Assembly: GCA_024707305.1 (NCBI GenBank)
Contig: JANPZZ010000007.1
Coordinates: 99,607 to 163,606 of the forward strand
Length of the DNA stretch: 64,000 nucleotides
Reading direction: 5' to 3'
DNA from: Chitinophagaceae bacterium
GTDB lineage: Bacteria; Bacteroidota; Bacteroidia; Chitinophagales; Chitinophagaceae
Below, in pieces: positions 18,417 through 27,355 of this stretch. Position 1 is the stretch's first letter, and each line of letters starts with the position of its first letter. A program made the position numbers and the translations under genes. A model generated the notes under the pieces. It worked only from the letters and a program-made list of their open reading frames with translations. It searched no databases and was not told the DNA's origin.

Positions 18417-19414
18417 TTAGCGGCTTTGTGCGTTTAACGCCTCTTCGAGTAATTTAGTATAAAAATCTTTCAGGTTACCGCCCGCAGCCCGTACCTGTTG
18501 AGGTACAATACTCGCAGCACTTTGCCCCGGAATCGTATTTATCTCCAGCATATAAGGGCGCCCTGCTTCTTCAGCAAAAATAAAATCAATACGCACCACA
18601 CCGCGGCAATTAAAAATGTTATAGATGTTGCGCGCAGCATCCCTTATTTTATTCGCTATCGATTCATCTACCTCTGCGGGTGTCGTTTCTTTTGATTTGC
18701 CTTCGTATTTTGCTTCAAAATCGAAAAAAGATTTATCGGCGTCTGCACGTACTTCTGTAAGTGGCAATACAGTTATCTTTCCTTCTGCACGATAAACGCC
18801 CACGGTAAATTCGCGTCCCTGGATCATTTCCTCAATCAATACCTGGCTATCTTCCTTAAATGCTTTATCAATCGCTGCCTGTAATTGAGAAGGTTCATCT
18901 ACCTTACTCATCCCAATGCTGGAGCCGCCATTATTCGGTTTTACAAAAACAGGGAACCGAAGACGATCCTGGATATCCGCAACAGCGTACGATGAATCGC
19001 GGAATAAATGAACAGATTCTGCAACAGCGATGCCACCCATTTTTGCAACAGCTACAGTATATCGTTTATTAAAGGTAATTGCGGAAGCAGCAGCGTCGCA
19101 ACTGGTATAGGGAATTTGAAGCATGTCGAAATATCCCTGCAGTTTTCCGTCTTCACCTGGTGTGCCATGCATGGCAATAAACGCGGCATCAAAATGAATT
19201 TTAGAACCATTTAGGGTTACTGTAAAATCATTCCTGTCAACAGGTATGTTCACTCCATCTTCGCCTTTGTAAAACCAACCATCGCGTGTGAGGTCGATAT
19301 AATAAATTGAATAATGATCTTTATCAAGGTTACTATGAATAGTAGCCGCTGTTTTGTAAGAAATAACAGACTCGCCGGAATAGCCACCAGTAACGAGCGC
19401 GATATTTTTTTCAA
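18417..19414 (-). CDS. ddl: D-alanine--D-alanine ligase (start obscured by an indel)
   Basis: ATP-grasp ligase making the D-Ala-D-Ala dipeptide of peptidoglycan. Visible motifs: IALVTGGYSGESVISYKTAATI at the N-terminus, HGTPGEDGKLQGYFDMLQIPYT, FVKPNNGGSSIGMSKV, and the ligand loop RIDFIF ... LEINTIPGQS. The reading frame is open from about 19440, but no normal start is in it. Seven T at 19405-19411 (plus strand) would need to be eight for TTG at 19412-19414 to open KKNIALVTGG, matching relatives, so I place the start there. A GTG at 19253 would lose the whole N-terminal domain. About 332 residues, normal. Confidence 0.88.
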
Positions 19415-19756
19415 GTGTTGCGATTTTAGGTAACGTTATAAAATAAGCTTATTACGTTCCGGGTTATAGATTATTGGATAACTATATTTTCTCCCGCATT
19501 TCGGGCCTGAATATAGCAAAATAGATGCTTATTGGCCCTGTACCGTTGCAGGCGAATAGACTTCTTAATGAATAATTTTCAAAATTTCGGGAACGCGATG
19601 TTTTAAAATAAGAAAGGTGAAGGCCGTTTCTCCTTCACCTTTATACGACGGGAAATATCACCCGCCAAAAGTGGAGTAGCTGAGCTACTCGTGTATGAGT
19701 CTAAGATAGTGCATTTTTTATACCAAACTTTTCTGTATCGGCATTTTTTATACACA
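19415..19756. other. Intergenic region between ddl and ferredoxin
   Basis: About 340 bp with no convincing gene. It holds the hairpin at 19613-19642 and a compact palindrome GAGTAGCT-G-AGCTACTC at about 19674-19690, followed by AT-rich sequence. I see no clear promoter. The upstream region of ddl must lie within its left part. Confidence 0.6.
19613..19642 (-). terminator. Hairpin downstream of ferredoxin
   Basis: A perfect 11-bp stem AAAGGTGAAGG / CCTTCACCTTT with an 8-nt loop. It lies about 115 bp beyond the ferredoxin stop on the minus strand, where the stem runs into cttattttaaaac. Confidence 0.6.
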
Positions 19757-20104
19757 TCAAACGTGCAGTTTGTCCTTTTTCGCCATCAGTTCTTCTACAG
19801 TCTCCTGGTACATTTCATCAGGCACACAGCAGTCAACAGGGCATACAGCCGCGCATTGCGGTTCTTCATGAAAGCCCTGGCACTCAGTACATTTATTCGG
19901 CGTAATGTAATAGGTATCCACGCTTACAGGTGCATTTTTCTGGTCTGCATCTACCACTGTTCCGTCGAGCAGGGTAAATGCTCCTTTTACAGATGTGCCA
20001 TCCGAAATGGCCCATTCCACTCCGCCCTCATAGATTGCATTGTTGGGACATTCAGGCTCACAAGCACCGCAGTTTATACATTCTTCCGTTATCTTAATTG
20101 CCAT
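19757..20104 (-). CDS. 2[4Fe-4S] ferredoxin
   Basis: 115 residues. The two cluster motifs are CINCGACEPECP (about residues 9-20) and, after an insertion of about 45 residues, CTECQGFHEEPQCAAVCP. The first Cys spacing is CxxCxxCxxxCP; the second is the longer CxxCx8CxxxC form seen in bacterial-type 7-8Fe ferredoxins. It should carry low-potential electrons in the cytosol. It is divergent from the acyl-CoA reductase gene with an 85-bp gap holding both promoters. Redox partners are not evident. Confidence 0.9.
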   Translation of the reverse strand: MAIKITEECINCGACEPECPNNAIYEGGVEWAISDGTSVKGAFTLLDGTVVDADQKNAPVSVDTYYITPNKCTECQGFHEEPQCAAVCPVDCCVPDEMYQETVEELMAKKDKLHV

Positions 20105-20189
20105 AATTCAGTGATTTAATGGGTAGTGAGTTACTTTTGCAAAATTGTCACCGGGTTCGCCGATTCAGGCACAAAAATAAACCGCTTAA

Positions 20190-21195
20190 ATGAATTTACA
20201 ATACCGTATCGAACTATTAACGAGATTAGGCCAATATCTTTTATCTGATGACCCGCAATGGACAGCGATAAAAGACAGGGCGGGAGCGTGAAAATGGATG
20301 GTTTACCCAGGAGTTTATTGAAAAAGCGACCCGTTCGATCGCCCTGGAGTTTCTGAAAAAAGAGAAACTGGAAAACTGGACCGCTCAATACGTCGTTGCT
20401 GATGCTCCCCTTGTGAGAAAGAATGTGGGTGTTGTAATGGCTGGCAACCTGCCGCTGGTTGGTTTTCACGACTGGCTTTGCTGTTTTATTTCCGGCCATC
20501 ATATGGTAATAAAACCTTCATCAAAAGATACGGTTTTATTAAAACACCTTTTAGCTGTAATGACAGAATGGGAACCGGAAATGGCAAACTATTACCAGTT
20601 CTCTGAATTTTTGAAAGGATGTGATGCCTACATCGCAACTGGCAGTAATAATTCAGCCGGCTATTTTGATTATTATTTTTCTAAATACCCACATATTATC
20701 CGTCGTAACCGCACCTCTATCGCCCTGTTAACAGGCAAAGAAACCAGCGCGGACCTGCAAGCGCTCGCCGATGATGTGCATTTGTATTTTGGGCTCGGCT
20801 GCAGGAATGTAACCAAGATTTATACGCCCCGGGATTACGATTTTGTGCCACTTCTGGAATCATTCAAAAAATATCTCTACCTCGCCGATCATCACAAGTA
20901 CAAAAACAATTACGATTACAATCTGGCAATTCAGATCCTCAATAAGAAGTTCTATATGACAAACGGATCGATCCTGCTGGTGGAAGACCCCGGTTTCTTC
21001 TCGCCCATTAGCCAGCTGCATTATGAATTTTATGAACCCGGGCAACTGCCCGCTTTAATTGAAAGATTGAATGGCAATGACCAGGTACAAACCATCGCAG
21101 GAACGCCGACCACACCCTTTGGCAAAACCCAACAGCCATCGCTAACCGATTATGCGGACGGTGTGGACACGCTGCAATTCCTGGTTTCGCTTTAA
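20190..21195 (+). CDS. LuxC-type acyl-CoA reductase (one frame break)
   Basis: About 335 residues. The ATG at 20190 starts MNLQYRIELLTRLGQYLLSD. An extra G at 20278-20280 breaks the frame; removing it gives AIKDRRERENGWFTQEFIEKA. Landmarks of the family are NVGVVMAGNLPLVGFHDWLC, RRNRTSIALLTG and LYFGLGCRNVTKIYTP, in which the Cys is the acyl-enzyme nucleophile of the aldehyde-dehydrogenase-like fold. LuxC-like enzymes reduce acyl-CoA or acyl-ACP to aldehyde. No luxD, luxE or luciferase gene is present, so bioluminescence is not implied. The substrate is unknown. Confidence 0.8.
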
Positions 21196-21489
21196 GGTTG
21201 CATTTATTGCGCCCGTTTCTTTAATCAGGCAGGTTATACATACGCCTGAAAACCAGTATTGGAGAAAACCGCCTTTCCGCCCCCGCTTTTGCCATTCATT
21301 AACATGAATAAGTTAACTTAGATGTTGGGCCCGAACTACGAAGCTCTTAGTAAATGATTTGTTAAACTGAACAGACGGGAACACAAGTTCTTATGTCAGT
21401 TTGTTACTTTGTAGGCGTGGGCATAGAAATTGAGACATGCTCCATGTATCATTCAAAAAAATTACTGACCTAATAAATTGAAATAGCGT
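21196..21489. other. Intergenic region before degP
   Basis: 294 bp. I see no gene and no strong hairpin. The segment tcagtttgttactttgtag (about 21395-21415) has TTG and TACTTTG elements that could belong to the protease promoter, but the spacing to the Bacteroidota consensus is imperfect. Confidence 0.4.
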
Positions 21490-23018
21490 ATGAAATTGAA
21501 ACAACTATTACTGGTTATTTTAGTTAGCGCTGCATCTGGCATCGGTGGTGTGTGGGTTTACAGCAAATTGAATCCTCGACAAACCACGCTGATTCAGATG
21601 CAGGACGGACAGCTGCCTGTTAATTATGCAGGATATCTTGACAATTTGGCGGAACGTGCAGATCCCATTGATTTTACAAAAGCAGCAAGTGCAGCAGTTC
21701 CGGCGGTGGTGCACATTAAAACAAAAATTCCGGCACGCCGTGTTGCAAATGATTTGCCTCGTTCGCGCGGCAATTCAATGGAAAGACATGTTTGAGCAGT
21801 TCTTCAATTTTGGTCAGCCCATGATTCAACCAGAGCAACGCGCTTCTGGTAGTGGCGTACTGATCAGTGAAGATGGATATATCGTTACCAACAACCACGT
21901 TATTTCTGATGGCCGCGATGGTGTGGCGGATGAAATCAATGTGACTTTACACGATAAAAAATCATACAAAGCGAAAGTAATTGGCCGTGACCCCAGCTCT
22001 GACCTGGCGGTATTGAAAATCGACGGGAAAGGATTGCCTTATATGATTTATGGCAATGCCGACAACCTGAAACTGGGTCAATGGGTACTCGCAGTAGGTT
22101 ATCCCCTGTCGCTGGAAACTACAGTAACTGCGGGTATCGTAAGTGCGAAAGGCCGTACGATTGGCATCAACAGTCGCCAGAGCGACAGCCCTGTTGAGAA
22201 CTTTATTCAAACAGATGCTGCCATCAACCAGGGAAATAGCGGTGGTGCATTGATTACTACCGATGGTCAACTGGTGGGTATCAATTCTGCGATCCTTGCG
22301 CCTAATGGCACCTATGCTGGTTATGGCTTCGCCATTCCTGTAAACATTGTTAGAAAGATTGTAAACGACCTGATTGAATATGGAGATGTCCGTCGCGGTT
22401 ACCTCGGCATCAGCTACAATCCCAATGCTTCGCAGAACGAGCAACTGGTAAAACAGGCAGGTCAGAAAGACGGCCAGGGTGTTTTTGTACAACAGGTACC
22501 CACAGACGGTGCTGCGCATGCGGCTGGCCTCAGAAAAGGTGATGTGATCCTGAAAGTAAATGGCAACCCTGTTTGGAGTGGAATTGAAATGAGTGGCCAG
22601 ATTGCCAGCTTTAAACCAGGCGAGAAAGTGCCCGTTACTTATCTCCGCAATGGTAAAGAGATTACAGCCAACATCGTGCTGAAAGCAGAAAAAGAGCAAA
22701 GTGGAAGTTTCTTATATCGAAATTATTGGTGATCGCCTGGGCCTTGAACTGGAAGAATTGAGTGCAGAAGCAGCGCGTAAGAATGATGTAACAGGTGGTG
22801 TGGTTGTGAAAAAAATTCGCCAGGGCGGCGCCTTCAGTGGCACGCGTATGGAAGAGGGATTTGTAATCACTTCTGTAAATGGCCGCCAGATTAAAAACAG
22901 CGAAGAATTTGCAGCAGCCCTTAACTACGGCCAGGGACGTGTGGTACTTGAAGGTATTTATCCGAATTATTCAGGAACTTATACTTATCAGGTGAGATTG
23001 AATAGTGAAGAGTACTAG
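21490..23018 (+). CDS. degP: Periplasmic Do-type serine protease DegP/HtrA (two frame breaks)
   Basis: About 509 residues. An N-terminal membrane anchor or signal (KQLLLVILVSAASGIGGVWVY), then a trypsin-like domain with the full triad: His in GYIVTNNHVI, Asp in RDPSSDLAVLKI, Ser in INQGNSGGALI. Two PDZ domains follow (RRGYLGISYN ... AHAAGLRKGDVILKVNG; then GLELEELS ... GFVITSVNGRQIKN). Breaks lie at about 21771-21780 (one extra base, before WKDMFEQFFNFG) and at five A 22689-22693 (should be four, joining KAEK to SKVEVSYIEIIGDRLG). The family degrades or refolds damaged envelope proteins. It stands alone. Confidence 0.93.
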
Positions 23019-23024
23019 AGGAGA

Positions 23025-23342
23025 TGTGAGAATCGGCAAACGGCAAAAGAAATGTGGAAATGAGGAAATGAGGAAATGTGGGAATGAGGAAATGTGGAAA
23101 TGAGTAAATGTGGAAATGAGGAATGTGGAAATGAGGAAATGTGGAAATGAGGAATGTGGAAATGAGGAAATGTAATCCTGTCGCAATTGCGTCGCTATCC
23201 GACTAATCTCTAATTGCCTTCTCGAACATCAAAACCTGCCGACAAAAAAGCATAAAATAAGCAGCCCATAAGGCTGCTTATTTTATTTTCACGTTTGCCG
23301 TTTGCCGCTTGCCGTTTTTTGCCGCTTGCCGCTTACCGATGC
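23025..23342. repeat. Composite intergenic repeat element, copy B (inverted relative to copy A)
   Basis: Read on the plus strand: gagaatcggcaaacggcaaaagaaatgtg, an octamer array GAAATGAG/GAAATGTG (about 23049-23172), the core (gtaatcctgtcgcaattgcg ... gactaatctctaattgcc), the 13-bp hairpin (23254-23284), then TTTGCCG/CTTGCCG heptamers to about 23339. The order and sequence are the reverse complement of 10928-11155. It fills the gap between convergent degP and amylase genes. Confidence 0.9.
23254..23284. terminator. Perfect 13-bp hairpin inside composite repeat copy B
   Basis: The same AAAATAAGCAGCC / GGCTGCTTATTTT stem as at 10945-10975, with loop cataa (reverse complement of the other loop). 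It lies between convergent genes, where a two-way terminator would be useful. Confidence 0.75.
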
Positions 23343-23349
23343 TCCCGCA

Positions 23350-24735
23350 TTATTTCCGTGAAAACACTCGATATTCCCACCCGGCAAGACTCCATTGCTC
23401 ATCTACATGGATGTTTTTGCCATCATTAGTAAACACATCCTGCCAATTGCGGGCTACTTTTTCGTCTGATATTGTAAACGACAAATTTTCTTTGGAGAAA
23501 TTGATTACTACCAGCACCTCGCTATCTCCATTTTTACGCAGATAAGCCATTACCTGATCGGGTGATGATGTATTTAAACGATAAGTGGATACTGCAGGAT
23601 CGGCGCCACGAAGCGCGGGGTTGTTGGATTTTAACTGAAGTAAAGTTTTATAGAAATCTGCCTTTTCATATGTGCCCGTCCATTGAATGGGATCCCTTTC
23701 AAAAAATTCAAGCCGTTTGTGATTGGGAAGTTCCTGGCCGCTGTAGAGTAATGGCACGCCATTCCAGGTAGCGCTAAATACCGCCAGAGCCCCGGCCATG
23801 TTACCATACTTCTCGTATTCGGTACCATTCCACGTGTTCTCGTCGTGGTTGCTGGTAAACCAGGCGCGCATGGAGCCGTCGCCGATCTCGTTGTAACGAG
23901 CCAGCAAACTGTCTAATGCCGGCAACGACAACCCGTGTTCGTAATACTCTCGCGTTTTATGCATCCACGACCAGGTATAACTGGCATCGAAAACTTTTCC
24001 ATAATCGGGGTTGTCGAGTTCATCAAATTCCCCGAGCCAAAAGAGCTTTTTGACGGAGTCTACTTTAGGACGTGCTTCCTGCCAGAAGTCCACTTCTACC
24101 CAGGCCGCAAGGTCGCAACGAAAACCGTCAATATCGCAGGTTTCAACCCAGTATTTCATCGCGTCCACCATCGCCTGACGCAGTGCCGGGTTGCTGTAAT
24201 CCAGTTCAATAATGTCATCCATACCACTGGCAATTTGAAAATCGCCGGTAGCACTGTCTTTTAAATAATATTCAGGATTTGAATTTGTCCATACATGATC
24301 CCAGCCGGTGTGGTTTGCCACCCAGTCGATGATTACTTTCATGCCACTGGCATGTGCTTCTTTCACCAGTTTCTGAAAATCTTCAAGCGTTCCAAATTCA
24401 GGATTGATACTGGTGTAGTCGGAGCATGCGTAGGGACTACCCAGGCTGCCCTTTTTATTCTTTTGCGCAATGGGCGTAATGGGCATAAACCAAAGTGTTT
24501 CCACTCCCATTTCCTTCAAGCGCGGAATTTCTTTTGCAAACGCGTTAAATGTGCCTTCAGGCGTGTATTGACGCGTATTCACTTCATAAATATTTGTAGT
24601 AGCAGCCCAGGCTACCGTTTTACTGTTTGCTGAATTCATATTACTCGTTTGCTTTGAAGAACTGCCATTGTTGTTACAGGAAGCAATCAATATACCTGAT
24701 AGCAGGCATAGGTTGAAAAGTCTGGGAATTTTCAT
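23350..24735 (-). CDS. Alpha-amylase family (GH13) lipoprotein
   Basis: 461 residues. Lipoprotein signal with lipobox IASC. GH13 barrel motifs in order: VIIDWVANHTG (region I), DGFRCDLAAW with the nucleophile Asp (II), FWLGEFDE with the acid Glu (III), FTSNHDENT with the third Asp (IV). A C-terminal beta domain (VMAYLRKNGDSEVLVVINFS) completes it. It should sit in the periplasm or outer membrane and cleave alpha-1,4-glucans or maltooligosaccharides. No SusCD pair is adjacent, so it is not part of a visible polysaccharide locus. Confidence 0.92.
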   Translation of the reverse strand: MKIPRLFNLCLLSGILIASCNNNGSSSKQTSNMNSANSKTVAWAATTNIYEVNTRQYTPEGTFNAFAKEIPRLKEMGVETLWFMPITPIAQKNKKGSLGSPYACSDYTSINPEFGTLEDFQKLVKEAHASGMKVIIDWVANHTGWDHVWTNSNPEYYLKDSATGDFQIASGMDDIIELDYSNPALRQAMVDAMKYWVETCDIDGFRCDLAAWVEVDFWQEARPKVDSVKKLFWLGEFDELDNPDYGKVFDASYTWSWMHKTREYYEHGLSLPALDSLLARYNEIGDGSMRAWFTSNHDENTWNGTEYEKYGNMAGALAVFSATWNGVPLLYSGQELPNHKRLEFFERDPIQWTGTYEKADFYKTLLQLKSNNPALRGADPAVSTYRLNTSSPDQVMAYLRKNGDSEVLVVINFSKENLSFTISDEKVARNWQDVFTNDGKNIHVDEQWSLAGWEYRVFSRK

Positions 24736-24796
24736 ATATATAGCAATTAAAATTGGCTGCTCTTCAAAATCACGTTACCGGTTGCCGTGCACAAAC

Positions 24797-25930
24797 TCAG
24801 CAAATAATTTCCCTTACCGCTTCTAACACCCTGTCTACTTCTTCTTTAGTATTGTGTTTGGAGAATGAAAAACGGACTGTAACCATGTTCGGGTTGTTGT
24901 TGATCGCTCTGATGACGTGCGAACCAATATCTGCGCCACTACTACAGGCACTACCGCCCGATACACAAATATTTTTGATATCCAGATTAAAGAGAATCAT
25001 TTCCGATTTTTCTGTTTTCGGAAATGCCACGCTTAAAACGGTATAAAGACTTCTGCCATCTACATCACCATTGAAAGCCACACCCGGAATTTTTGCTTCC
25101 AGTTCTGCTTTCATATAACGCTTCAAGCCGAGGATATAGTTGCTATCGGTTTCAAAGTTCTGCATCGCTTTTTCCAAAGCTTTTGCAAAACCAACAATGC
25201 CATAAAGGTTTTCAGTACCTGCCCGCATGTTCCGCTCCTGCCCTCCTCCGAAAATAAAGGGTTTAATCCGAATATTATCATTGATGTAAAGCATCCCCAC
25301 GCCTTTAGGCCCATGGAATTTATGCCCGGCGCCGGAAATAAAATGAACCGGCGTATTCCGCAGGTTCAACGGGTAGTGACCAACAGTCTGTACGCAGTCT
25401 GAATGGAAAATCGCATTGTATTTCTGGCAAATGGCACCCGCTGCATCCAGGTCGAGCAGATTTCCGATTTCATTGTTTGCATGCATCAACGTAACCAGGC
25501 AACGCTCGTCTTTATGCAGCTCCAGCAGCTCTTCCAGGTCGGCCAGATCCACATGCCCGTTGGGCAGCAATTTCACCTGGCTCCTGGTGATTATATCCGC
25601 ATTGTCGTAGTGCTCTACCGTATGCAACACCGCGTGGTGCTCTATCGGCGATGTAATGATATGGGTGCAACCCAGGTCGCGGATTGCGGACAGAATCGCT
25701 GTGTTATTGCTTTCCGTTCCACCACTGGTGAAAAATATCTCACCCGGATGCGCATTCAGTTGCGCTGCTACGGTTTTTCGAGCGGTTTCTATGGCCAGCC
25801 TGGTTTCCCGGCCATAGCTGTATATCGACGATGGGTTACCGAAATGTGTTGTCATGAAAGGCAGCATCGCATCCAGCACTTCTTTGTCCAGAGGCGTTGT
25901 TGCCGCATTATCAAAATAGATCCTGTTCAT
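24797..25930 (-). CDS. Cysteine desulfurase (IscS/NifS family)
   Basis: 377 residues, PLP aminotransferase class V fold. MNRIYFDNAATTPLD start, TSGGTESNN, the PLP lysine in ISGAGHKFHGPKG (H-K), and the catalytic Cys loop VSGGSACSSGADIGSHV near residue 325. It removes sulfur from cysteine as an enzyme persulfide for Fe-S clusters or tRNA thiolation; mnmA (59590) is one possible recipient. Start and end fit the family. No iscU is adjacent. It is separated from the amylase by 61 bp on the same strand. Confidence 0.92.
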   Translation of the reverse strand: MNRIYFDNAATTPLDKEVLDAMLPFMTTHFGNPSSIYSYGRETRLAIETARKTVAAQLNAHPGEIFFTSGGTESNNTAILSAIRDLGCTHIITSPIEHHAVLHTVEHYDNADIITRSQVKLLPNGHVDLADLEELLELHKDERCLVTLMHANNEIGNLLDLDAAGAICQKYNAIFHSDCVQTVGHYPLNLRNTPVHFISGAGHKFHGPKGVGMLYINDNIRIKPFIFGGGQERNMRAGTENLYGIVGFAKALEKAMQNFETDSNYILGLKRYMKAELEAKIPGVAFNGDVDGRSLYTVLSVAFPKTEKSEMILFNLDIKNICVSGGSACSSGADIGSHVIRAINNNPNMVTVRFSFSKHNTKEEVDRVLEAVREIIC

Positions 25931-26151
25931 ATTGCTTTTTCTAAATAGCCAGCAAAGGTAAGAAATACGGGGCTTTACATTCTGCAGATAAAAAGAGGCG
26001 GTCAGACCCGCATTTTTAAGCCCATTATATTTAAAAGAAAGGCCGAAGGGTTATGAACTTTTAAACAAACCCATTTTGGTTGAGATATCACACTGAATCG
26101 CTCCAACAAAAGCTGTAAATTTACTCTTATCTAAAACGCCACATCTTTCTT

Positions 26152-27343
26152 ATGGATTATTCACATTTACTCAAATTGGTTGAGGAACAGCAACGGGCTT
26201 TTTTTCATAGCAAAGGCAGTAAAGAGTTTGTCTTCCACAACCTTCCTCATACCGAAAAGGTGGTGGCTGCCGCAAATGAAATGGCACGCCATTATGAGCT
26301 GTCGCCCCGCGACCATTTCATTGCAACAACCGCCGCCTGGTTTCACGACACCGGTTATTTTCTCGATGGTGACAACCACGAAGAACATGGCGCACAAATG
26401 GCAGCTCAGTTTTTACGACAGCATGCTGTTCCCGAAGCAGATATTGAAGCGGTTCGCAATTGTATCCTCGCTACGAGAATGCCACAATCGCCTAATAACC
26501 TGTTGGAAGAAATTGTTTGCGACGCTGACTTGTTTCACCTGGGCACAGAAGCTTTTAACGACAACAATAAAAACATGCGGCGTGAGCTTGAGTTGAGAAA
26601 AGGAATAAAAATCTCTAAAGATGAATGGCGCGCCAATGCAATTAAGCTGCTGGAAACACACCATTATTTTACCGATTACGCCCGTAACAAACTACAGGTC
26701 ATTAAACAATTTCATCTTGATAAACTAAAAAGCAAACAGGCGCCCCCACCGTCAGCCACAGTACAGGATACAGCAATCCAACAGCAGGCGTCGGCGATCA
26801 ATGAAAAAAAACGACCCGACCGTGGCATTGAAACCATGTTCCGTATCACAAGCAACAACAACCAACGTTTGAGTGACATGGCCGACAACAAAGCGCAGAT
26901 CATGATTACGGTGAATTCTATTATTCTTTCAGCCGTGATTAGTATCCTGTTGCGGAAACTGGAAGAGTACAGCTATCTCGCCTGGCCCACTTATGCCATC
27001 CTGCTGGTAAGTGTATTAACGATTATCTTTTCTATTCTTGCAACTCGTCCCAATTTATTGCCTGGGACATTTACACAAAAAAGATCTTGACGAGAAAAAG
27101 GTGAACCTTTTATTCTTCGGCAATTTTTACAAAATGAAACTCGAAGATTATGCAGCAGGCATGGGTGAAGTAATGAATGATCGTGACTATCTGTATGGCA
27201 CGCTTATCAAAGACGTGTATTCCCAGGGTGTCGTGTTGGGAAGAAAATATAAATTGTTACGTATCTCCTATAATATTTTCATGTTTGGGCTCATTTTTTC
27301 TGTGCTCGCTTTTGTCATCGCTTCTATTGTCGCCGGGCGCTAA
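26152..27343 (+). CDS. HD-domain protein fused to a Pycsar-type transmembrane module (DUF5706), one frame break
   Basis: About 397 residues. The N-terminal HD phosphohydrolase domain (1-190) has metal ligands in HNLPHTEKV, AAWFHDTGY and CDADLFHLG. After a linker rich in Lys, Pro and Gln comes the PycTM module: SDMADNKAQIMITVNSIILSAVIS (helix 1), AWPTYAILLVSVLTIIFSILATRP (helix 2), VNLLFFGNFYKMKLEDY, and a last helix ISYNIFMFGLIFSVLAFVIAS. PycTM is the membrane effector of Pycsar anti-phage systems, which respond to cUMP or cCMP. Six A at 27077-27082 should be five. No cyclase is in the window. It starts a tight operon with ppk1 (12 bp gap). A household role is as likely as defence. Confidence 0.8.
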
Positions 27344-27355
27344 CCAACTGCTGAT

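Noticed and set aside
19640..19735. tRNA gene on the minus strand
   Set aside because: A D-arm-like and a T-arm-like piece can be drawn, but there is no acceptor stem or anticodon arm of the right length.
20190..21195. Bioluminescence (lux) operon
   Set aside because: Only a LuxC-like reductase is found; no luxA, B, D or E neighbours.
22971..23186. Minus-strand frame rich in HFLISTF over the octamer array
   Set aside because: Repeat translation only; it overlaps the end of degP and the composite element.
26152..27343. Complete Pycsar anti-phage system
   Set aside because: Only the PycTM-type part is present, fused to an HD domain; there is no cyclase gene next to it.
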